NCBI GenBank assembly: GCA_037074615.1
Contig: CM073562.1
Span: 16,911,001-16,975,000 of the forward strand
Origin: Leucaena leucocephala
Lineage: Eukaryota; Streptophyta; Magnoliopsida; Fabales; Fabaceae
Direction: 5' to 3'
Length of the DNA: 64,000 nt
The notes under the pieces were generated by a model, which searched no databases, had not been told where the DNA came from, and was given only the letters and a program-made list of their open reading frames with translations. Below are positions 56,579-64,000 of this stretch, piece after piece; within the stretch, counting starts at the first letter, position 1; each line of letters starts with the position of its first letter. Made by a program: the position numbers and the translations under genes.

Positions 56579-59253
56579 ATGGTTACGCAGTACGGAATCA
56601 AATTTGCCGTCCATCTTATCACCAATCACTTTGGGAACCTCGTCGCTGTAATCACCTCTCAACTCTTAGCATCTCCTTGGTTATTTCCCCCCCCCTCAAT
56701 TTCGTTTCCTCACTGTGTGTTTGTGCAGAAAGTATGTGAATGCCTTATAAGGAGGGGACCCCTCTCTTTGGAGCAATTGGTCCGGTTCACGGAGCTTACC
56801 AAGGAGCAAGTCAAGAACTCCATACTTGTCTTAGTCCAGCACAACTGTGTTCAAGCATTTGTTCTTGAACAAGAAGGTATATGACCATTTTGTTTGTACT
56901 TTGCACAAATTGTTGCTTTGTGATTCTCTGTTTCCGATTAAAATGCTGGAGGAACGGTGCAATTTGAAGTAGTTTATGGCTTGTTGGAGCTTCCTCTATC
57001 ACTATTGTTTTTTTGGCCAAACCTCTATAACTCTTGTGAAGATGGTATTTTTGTTACTGATTATTGTGGGTTTGATTAACTCTCAACAGTTTTCTTAATA
57101 GAATCAAAACGAATTGAGATTTCAAATGAGAATTTCGAGATTGAGGATGTGAATGGGTATCATTTATACCCAACCAGAAAGCCAGTCTAAATCTGCCCAG
57201 GGCATACATTAGAATTTTTCCTTCTATTTTAATAATTTTAGACAGTTTAGGGATGTGCAAAAGAAAAGCGGGGAAAGTAATCAAAGACTATGATTGATGA
57301 GTATTCAAATTAAACGCCCAATATTTTGAGTCATTTTCTCCACGCCTTTTCCAAGTTTTTATGAGCTAGTTATGCTCAATCAAGTTGGATGTTTGGGCTC
57401 AAAATGTGCTTAAAATGTAGAATCAAAAGTTGCACGGTTTGTTAAATTATATATATATTACGATCTATTGTGTATTTGGTTATTTATTAATGATTTATTT
57501 CATAAATAAATGTATTATCGAATGTGGATTTAATGTTGGCGTATTATTTGTTTTTTGTGTCAAAAGTTAATAATGTTTCTTAATGCTGATGCCCTTACCA
57601 ATAATAAATGTAGGTCGTGAAGGATCAAAAGTTAGGACACAATACATGGCACTATTTGATAACATACTCCATCGGCTGAGATTTCCCAAGTTCTTGGAGA
57701 TTGTTTCACAGGATCTTGATGAAGAAGTTAGTTTTATCATGACCCTTTTGTTTCTTGGATTTTCAATTCAATTCAAGCTTTGAATGCTGAGTATATTGGT
57801 GATTGTATTGCAGTGTGTAGAGCTTCTTGAGGGATTGCTTCGTAATGGTAGGCTAACTCTGAAACAGATGGTTGACCTAGCAAGCCAAAGAAAAGGTTAT
57901 TCTTCCATAATGCACATGCTATATTAAATATTGTCTGGCTTATATTTATATGAAAAATGGAAACCCTAATGTGAGAGGGATTTTTTCTTTCTTCGGTTGG
58001 ATTTACCAATTTACTGTTATTGTATTTTTGACCCATTGCTCCATGTAACAATATGTTTTTGCTAGATGCATTCGTAAAGTATGAGGATTAATTAACAAAC
58101 TACTAATCTTTAGTTTCTTTCCTAGTCTTAAAGCAAATATCACTTACAAGAGTCATGTGGGATAATGATTAGGCCCCAAATTTGGCTGTTGTGGTCACAC
58201 ACGCATTCTGCTCTATGTGATAGTTGTATTTATCTGGTCAAGCAAATTGATGAGACAAAATGAAATTTTATTACATAATAGTTGGTTAATTCTTGTGGTA
58301 TAGTTTGTTTACTTAATAAAACAAGATACAGCTTCTAAGGTGGAATGTTGATCAACTGGGATTCCATCAAACATGGGAAGATTAGAGTTTAAATTTGCCT
58401 TTTACGTGTCCAAACCAATTTAATCAGTTTGGTTTGATTTGTGTTGATGGTATTATTTTTTCCCTCGCACCAACTTTTACAATATTATATGTAACTAATT
58501 CATCCAGTGGGATTGGGGCAGCTTTGCTGCATGATTAAGTTTCTATCTTTTATCTTTCTCTGTTCTTGTTTTGATTTCAGTACTCTATCTTAGGAGGATA
58601 CTGGTTTCTCGTCTCTTACTTATTCTTCCTTTAGATAATTCTTTTATCTAAAATTTTCCTATGAATGCATGCCTTTGGTAATATTGTTTGTAGGAGTGAC
58701 TTAGAAATATCTCTCCTTTCAATTTCTATTTTCCTTAATCTATTAATGGGTTAGTTCTGTTGCTTCTTGTTTCTCATATAGATGGACCCTTGTTCTAAGA
58801 ATTTTGGAGCACATTTTTCTACATTTGATCCTGTAGATACTTGTGCATTATACACTATTTACTTTAAACATAAATAAGAGTCACCATATCCTACTTTGTT
58901 GATTGGAGAATATCTAGTTTAAATCTGAATGCCTTAGAGGCTTCAATTACTGGGAATGTAGCAGGATCTGGGTTTGACGCAGAGATAGGGGTTCTGGTGT
59001 GCCATTTTGCTAGAATTTGTGGTACTTAAGGAGTGGCCATAACTGGTTTGCTATTTCAAGTAAACCCTCTTCAATTAGTTTTTCTCAAATCAATGTACTT
59101 CTACTTTCAGAAAATGCTGTGGCCTTAGATGTTGTACAAGAGAGCCTTCAAAAACTCTTAATTGTTCGATATGTTGAACGCTGCCCTTCCCCTGAGCCGG
59201 TTATTTCTCCTCCAGTTGAGCAGGATACTAAAAAGCGAGGTGCTAAGTCCAAG
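56579..59253 (+). CDS. RPC3: RNA polymerase III subunit RPC3 (RPC82), 5' part
   Basis: This is a subunit of the RPC82/34/31 trimer of nuclear RNA polymerase III, which acts in promoter opening and initiation. Five exons are visible: 56579-56647, 56729-56876, 57614-57726, 57814-57895 and 59111-59253. All have GT-AG borders and they encode 185 residues. The start MVTQYGIKFAVHLI matches the family start; an ATG at 56564 adds only five residues. Visible features: the first winged helix (HFGNLV, then EQVKNSILVLVQHNCVQAF), the second (LLEGLLRNGRLTLKQMVDLA), and VRYVERCPSPEP. The rest, several hundred residues of the usual protein, is not in the window. Copia elements begin about 385 bp into the next intron, so the gene either has a very large intron or is broken. 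Confidence 0.9.
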
Positions 59254-59638
59254 GTAATTGTTGCTTCATCTCAACATCTTTAGTTAACTGTGTTGTACTC
59301 TCTTTGATTAAGGATTAATGCTTTGATTGCTGTTTTGCAGTTACCATTTTTACTTTTGTCAGTAGTGCTAATTCAGTGATACTTATCTTCAAATCATGAT
59401 CACAGATTCTGTTTTGCATCTTTTAATTTTTTGGAAGGGGATATATTTTCAAAATTTAGTGGGTTGTGACTTAGTTACATTTCTCATGTTTTTCTTTTTT
59501 TCCCTTTTCCTTTTTCCTCACTAGTTCATGTCCTTTCTTTGACTTACTTTGGCTACATATAAAATGATAATATTAAAAAATACTATCAGACTTGATAAAA
59601 AAGATCTTGTAGATATCAGTGCATTTATTGGAGAAAAT

Positions 59639-60800
59639 TGTAGGAGGGATTTTAAGGGATTCTATTAATTAGTATAATTATGTAGAATGATTATGGGTGA
59701 TTTGTGTCATTATTGTACAGATTACAAGTGCCTCTAAATCAAGCCATCATGAGTGTGTATAATACATTGTGATCAATACGATATTACATGAGAAAGAATA
59801 ATATTCATTTTCAGTCTCCTTCTCAGAAACTTTGCTCTGTCCTTGCGTTCTTTTCCTTTCTACAGCGTCATACCAGCAGCTTAGCGTCATACCAGCAGTG
59901 TTATGCTCACCGTCGGCAGTTTCAACAGCTTCATGGTATCAAAGCGTTGAAGACTGTAGTGCTGTCGGCGTCGACCCTCTGTTTTCAGTGACCCCTCTAT
60001 TTCAGTTATGGACGTTCATCGCTCAACCGAAGGCGACGGCTCTTCTGCCCGTCCTGTCACCAATGATCATGCCGTGCTTATCGTCTCCGATAAACTCACT
60101 GGAGATAACTATCAGGAGTGGGCCTAGTCTATGCGACTGGCCCTCGACGGATGTGACAAGCTAAGCCATATCACCGGTGACCTCAATGTCCCTTCCATGT
60201 CCGACGTCAAGGAATGGAGGCGATGGAAGATGGAGAACTCGGTGGTCTCGGCGTGGCTGCTTAACTCAATGGTCTCCGCTGTCAAGAGGCCCTTTCTCTT
60301 CCTTCCGACTGCCCGCGAGATATGGGAGGCTGTGAAGGATTCCTATGGCTCCAGGAAGAACGCAACAATGGTATATGACGTACGGACCAGGGTATGGCGC
60401 CTCCAACAGGGAAACTATAGCCTCACCGCATATTACCTGGAAAAAGTTTCACTTTGGCAGGATTTGGACATTCTTCAAGAGCGTACATGGCACTATACCG
60501 AGGATGCCAAAGCCAGCCGATAGGAATTGGAGGAAGAGAGACTGTTTGAACTATTGGCAGGACTTAACCCAATGTATGATGACACTCGGGGCCGCATCTT
60601 AGCCCAAACTCCATTGCCAACTGTCCATAAGGCTTTCTTCCTTCTCTGTAATGAAGAAGCCTGTCGTTTGGTTATGCCTATGGGTGACTCTAACTCTCGC
60701 CTGGCTGCTGCTACCCCTATAGAAATGTTTGCTCTTGCCACTTGGGGCATTGATTCAAAGACTGGTGTGAATATGTCGAGATTGCAGGATCAAGAGAGAT
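59639..60800 (+). mobile_element. Decayed Copia element (outer), 5' part
   Basis: A 289-bp putative 5' LTR (59639-59927, TGTAGG...AACA) is followed by a mutated initiator-Met primer site (TGGTATCAAAGC at 59934) and a gag frame. It is cut at 60800 by a second Copia element in the same orientation. The remainder presumably lies beyond the window. It sits in the intron after exon 5 of RPC3. Confidence 0.75.
60008..60800 (+). pseudogene. Copia Gag pseudogene of the outer element
   Basis: The frame from ATG 60008 encodes a UBN2-type Copia Gag (SDKLTGDNYQEW, SAWLLNSM, LFLPTAREIWEAVKDSYG, LFELLAGLNPMYDD). It is interrupted by TAG at 60125 and TAG at 60521, both explained by single C-to-T changes (CAG to TAG and CGACAG-like to CGATAG). 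It runs to 60800, where the second element begins. It resembles the intact Gag downstream but is clearly a different subfamily. Confidence 0.85.
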
Positions 60801-60962
60801 TGTAGGGATTAGCATTATAATTCCATTATTCATTAGAAATGATTGTATATCCCGGGAAATCAGGTTTAGTCATTATAGCCTTGATAGCCTTCTTGTGTGT
60901 ATATAATCTAAATGTACAGAGCGAAATATATACAGTTGATACATTACTTACAAACACGTTTA

Positions 60963-60974
60963 TGGTATCAGAGC
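60963..60974 (+). other. Primer-binding site of the inner Copia
   Basis: TGGTATCAGAGC is complementary to the 3' end of initiator Met tRNA and lies six bases after the LTR end. Confidence 0.9.
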
Positions 60975-60994
60975 ACGGTGAAGAATCCTCGACG

Positions 60995-63900
60995 ATGTCT
61001 TCAGCAGAATCACACGAGCAATCAGATGGTGTCCCCAAAACTGGGTCCTCGAAGCTCGTCAACGTTGAAGGATCAACATCACTACTCGTATCGGAGAAAC
61101 TTACAGGCGACAACTACATGGAATGGTCCCAATCCATGAGGCTCGCCATCGATGGTCGGGACAGACTCGACTATCTCCTCGCTGATGCCCCCGTATTTGG
61201 CGACGCTCAATCACAGAGAAGGTGGAAGTCAGAGAACTCACTTGTGTCATCGTGGCTGATCAATTCGATGGCTCCAGGCATCAAGAGAAGCTATATGTTC
61301 CTCCCTTCAGCCAAGGCCATCTGGGAAGCTGTCCGCGACTCCTACGGCAATAAGGCGAATGCGTCTGTGATCTTTGAAATTCGCTCAAAGCTTTGGCAGG
61401 CGAAGCAAGGACTGAGATCGCTGAATGAATATTGGCTTGAAAAGACTGCGCTCTGGCAGGAATTAGATCAATTGCAGGATCGAGTGTGGCATTGTGCTAA
61501 CGACGCAGCTGAACACAGGCGAGAAGTGGAAGACGACCGCCTGTTTGAATTGCTCGCGGGGTTGGACCCAGTGTACGACGACGTCAGAGGACGGCTTCTT
61601 GCTCGCGACCCACTTCCGACAATCAGAGAAGCCTTCGCCGTCTTGCGCCATGAGGAGACGAGACGCAAGGTGATGCTGGTTCCAGAACCTTCACGCGTGA
61701 ACACAGGAGATGCATCCGCCTTAGCCTCTCGGGGAGCAGAGTCGCTGAAGAAGCACTTTGGCCCAAGCCTAGAATCTTCACGCGTCAGCCAAGGTGTTGA
61801 CACGGCCCAAGCCCACCAGCGTCCCTTTTGTGAACATTGCAAAAAGGTGGGCCATACAAAAAGTACCTGTTGGGATATTTATGGTAAGCCACCAGATTGG
61901 AAACCAAAAAAGGGTAAGTCAAAAGGGTATACTGCTGATATCATGAATCAAGATAAAGTGCCTCTGGCCCCTGTACCTGACCAGCTTGGCTTAATTTTGG
62001 AAAGATTGGCTGCTCTGGAAAATAAACAGTCGACTGCAAGTGTGGCAAATCGAGGTAACTTTTTTAAGGCTTTAGCTACCATTAAAGGTATGAACTCTGG
62101 ACCTATATGGATTGTGGATTCAGGAGCATCTGATCAAATGACTGATAATTACTCTTTATTTGCCACCTATGCCCCTGCAAAGTCACATCTCACAGTTAAG
62201 ATAGCAGACGCCTCTACCTCGGTCGTTGCTGGTATTGGGAATATCAAAGTCAATCACACAATAGTTCTAAATGATGTCCTACATGTTCCTCATTTAAAAT
62301 GCAATTTATTATCTGTCAGCAAATTGGCTCGAGATAAGCACTGTCATGCTAACTTCTCTGCTACCCAATGTATTTTTCAGGACCTGTCCACGGGGATGAC
62401 GATTGGCGTTGCTAAGGAGTTTGAGGGGCTATACTACCTAAATGATTGTGATATTCAACCTTTCAGATCCTGTAAGGCTGTGTCTCTTCCTCAGATTAGT
62501 GAAATAGATTTATGGCATCAACGTTTAGGACATCCTAATTTTCATTACATGTCTACCATGTTTCCCTCCATTTGCAATAATAAAAAGACCTTTAAGTTTC
62601 ATTGTGAATCTTGTGAACTTGCTAAACACCATCGTACTTCATTTCATCGTACTCCCTATCGTCCGTCCAAACCATTTTCTCTAATTCACAGTGACTTGTG
62701 GGGTCCCTCTCGTGTCCCAAATCGCACCCATTCCAAGTGGTTCATAACATTTATTGATGATCATACTCGAGTTTGTTGGGTTTTTCTTCTCACTGATAAA
62801 ACCCAAGTTCCACAGACCTTCATTCGATTCTATAACATGATCCAAACTCAATTTCATGAAAAAATCCAGATTCTTCACACTGATAATGGGACTGAATATT
62901 TTAACCAAACCCTATCCACTTTCTTAACCAACCATGGCATCCTCCATAAAAGCTCTTGCCCTCATAGTCCCCAACAAAATGGCATAGCCGAACGGAAAAA
63001 TCGTCACCTTCTTGAGACCGCTAGAGCTCTGATGTTTAGCAGCAATGTCCCTTCCTTTTATTGGAGTGACGCTATCCTTCAAGCTGCCTTTCTCATCAAC
63101 CGCATGCCTAGTAAACCACTCACCTTCCGCACACCATTACAGGTTTTACAGGAACACTTCAATCTTCCTTACCTTGAAAACACCCTTCCGCTACGGGTCT
63201 TCGGATGCACCACGTACGTCCATCTTCACCATACTACCAAACTAGAACCCAAAGCCACGCGAAGCATTTTTTTGGGCCATGCAGGGACACAAAAAGGTTA
63301 CAAATGCTATGATCCTATCTCCAAACGCCTCTTCCTCACCTGTGACACTACCTTCCATGAAACCATTCCTTATTATCCTCCGTCTTCAATTCAGGGGGAG
63401 AAGTGGAGAGAATTTCTGACGTTCCAACCTGAGCCGAGTCAACCCGAGCCCAATCTACCCAATAACCTAGACCTTAACCTTGTTACCTTACCTGATCCAA
63501 TACCTACACCTGAGAGCCAAGATCCCACTAACTCAGGGGGAGACACAAATAGGTGGGGCAAGACTTATACACGCCGACACATGACAGGTAAAGCTCCTCA
63601 AACAAATGATGCAACTCATGACTCAGATCCGGAAACAGGTTCAGAAAAGGATGTACCCACACAAGATGATCTTGAACTGCCCATTGCACTCCGGAAACAA
63701 CCCAGGACGTGCACCCAACACCCCATTGAGCGGTTTGTTTCTTATAAGGCTCTTGCCTCTCAGTATTATACCTTCATCTCTCATTTAGATCAGGTTGCAA
63801 TACCTAACAACATACATGAAGCACTAGCGGATCCTCATTGGAGACAGGCCGTGATGGAAAAAATGAAAGCTCTAGAAGTAAATGGCACTTGGGAGATTGT

Positions 63901-64000
63901 TGATTTACCAAGAGGAAAGAAACCAGTGGGTTGTAAGTGGGTATTCACCCCCAAATATACTGCTGATGGGAATCTAGACAAATATAAGGCACGCCTGGTC
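60995..64000 (+). CDS. Copia Gag-Pol polyprotein, 3' end outside the window
   Basis: The frame is open from ATG 60995 to the last base (1002 codons, no stop). The order is Copia-type: UBN2-like Gag (SEKLTGDNYMEW, LPSAKAIWEAVRDSYG); CCHC knuckle C279-x2-C-x4-H-x4-C292; aspartic protease with DSGAS at D375; GAG-pre-integrase region (LWHQRLGHPN, then CESCELAKHH); integrase D567, D630 and E666 with DD35E spacing; then a Ser/Pro-rich linker and the start of reverse transcriptase (KKPVGCKWVFTPKYTADG) at the edge. Integrase before reverse transcriptase separates it from Ty3/gypsy. The catalytic core of reverse transcriptase and RNase H lie beyond the window, so competence cannot be judged. Confidence 0.95.
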   Translation, partial: MSSAESHEQSDGVPKTGSSKLVNVEGSTSLLVSEKLTGDNYMEWSQSMRLAIDGRDRLDYLLADAPVFGDAQSQRRWKSENSLVSSWLINSMAPGIKRSYMFLPSAKAIWEAVRDSYGNKANASVIFEIRSKLWQAKQGLRSLNEYWLEKTALWQELDQLQDRVWHCANDAAEHRREVEDDRLFELLAGLDPVYDDVRGRLLARDPLPTIREAFAVLRHEETRRKVMLVPEPSRVNTGDASALASRGAESLKKHFGPSLESSRVSQGVDTAQAHQRPFCEHCKKVGHTKSTCWDIYGKPPDWKPKKGKSKGYTADIMNQDKVPLAPVPDQLGLILERLAALENKQSTASVANRGNFFKALATIKGMNSGPIWIVDSGASDQMTDNYSLFATYAPAKSHLTVKIADASTSVVAGIGNIKVNHTIVLNDVLHVPHLKCNLLSVSKLARDKHCHANFSATQCIFQDLSTGMTIGVAKEFEGLYYLNDCDIQPFRSCKAVSLPQISEIDLWHQRLGHPNFHYMSTMFPSICNNKKTFKFHCESCELAKHHRTSFHRTPYRPSKPFSLIHSDLWGPSRVPNRTHSKWFITFIDDHTRVCWVFLLTDKTQVPQTFIRFYNMIQTQFHEKIQILHTDNGTEYFNQTLSTFLTNHGILHKSSCPHSPQQNGIAERKNRHLLETARALMFSSNVPSFYWSDAILQAAFLINRMPSKPLTFRTPLQVLQEHFNLPYLENTLPLRVFGCTTYVHLHHTTKLEPKATRSIFLGHAGTQKGYKCYDPISKRLFLTCDTTFHETIPYYPPSSIQGEKWREFLTFQPEPSQPEPNLPNNLDLNLVTLPDPIPTPESQDPTNSGGDTNRWGKTYTRRHMTGKAPQTNDATHDSDPETGSEKDVPTQDDLELPIALRKQPRTCTQHPIERFVSYKALASQYYTFISHLDQVAIPNNIHEALADPHWRQAVMEKMKALEVNGTWEIVDLPRGKKPVGCKWVFTPKYTADGNLDKYKARLV

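Larger units (their letters stand above)
60801..64000 (+). mobile_element. Copia retrotransposon (inner), runs off the window
   Basis: A short putative 5' LTR at 60801-60956 (TGTAGGG...AAACA, 156 bp) is followed by a perfect TGGTATCAGAGC primer site at 60963 and an open gag-pol frame. The element is inserted within the gag of the outer Copia. Its 3' LTR and target duplication lie beyond 64000. Confidence 0.85.

Overview
This window is nuclear DNA from a flowering plant, most likely a eudicot. The evidence is small spliced genes with GT-AG introns, AT-rich intergenic DNA full of (AT)n tracts, plant LTR retrotransposons primed by initiator-Met tRNA, Tourist- and Stowaway-like MITEs, a MIR393 hairpin and plant-specific families (LRR receptor-like protein, PAR1, AAE3-type CoA ligase). 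I cannot name the species. The genes are ordinary eukaryotic neighbours with separate promoters; nothing suggests an operon or a shared pathway.

Layout. 1-205 is the end of an unrecognised coding exon. 960-22530 is a receptor-like protein (RLP) cluster: two tandem minus-strand LRR-RLP genes (12565-15540 and 18629-21691), plus an inverted promoter remnant (960-1480) of a third copy. The first RLP is split near its 3' end by a complete 10.3-kb Ty3/gypsy chromovirus of the Tekay/Del type (2278-12591). Its two 2674-bp LTRs looked identical wherever compared, and it is flanked by a TCTCC target-site duplication. The severed cytoplasmic tail of the RLP lies on the far side (2180-2277).

24611-25512 is an actin-depolymerizing factor gene (minus). 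26066-29039 is a nuclear-type CCHC zinc-knuckle protein resembling ZCCHC9 (minus), with a MITE in its third intron. 31520-33704 is beta-tubulin (plus). 34861-38177 is an AAE3-like oxalate-CoA ligase (minus). 38.3-44.5 kb holds no gene but several MITEs, including a head-to-head pair that makes a large foldback. 44520-45414 is a PAR1-family secreted protein (minus). 45.5-52.9 kb shows only repeats. A MIR393 precursor sits at 52978-53082 (minus), with a Stowaway MITE next to its likely promoter. 56345-56415 is a degenerate tRNA-Cys, and 56579 onward is the 5' half of RNA polymerase III subunit RPC3 (plus). RPC3 is followed by nested Copia elements: a decayed one, invaded by a second whose gag-pol frame is still open at the window end.

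Main points for a second look: the young retrotransposon in an immune-receptor-type gene and the altered tail it creates; a compact Pol III-type unit (A box, B box, T-run) inside the LTR; the orphan inverted RLP promoter; an in-frame, stop-free intron in the PAR1 gene; a lost zinc ligand in the CCHC protein; and the nested Copia insertions in RPC3. I did not find a convincing undescribed multi-gene system.
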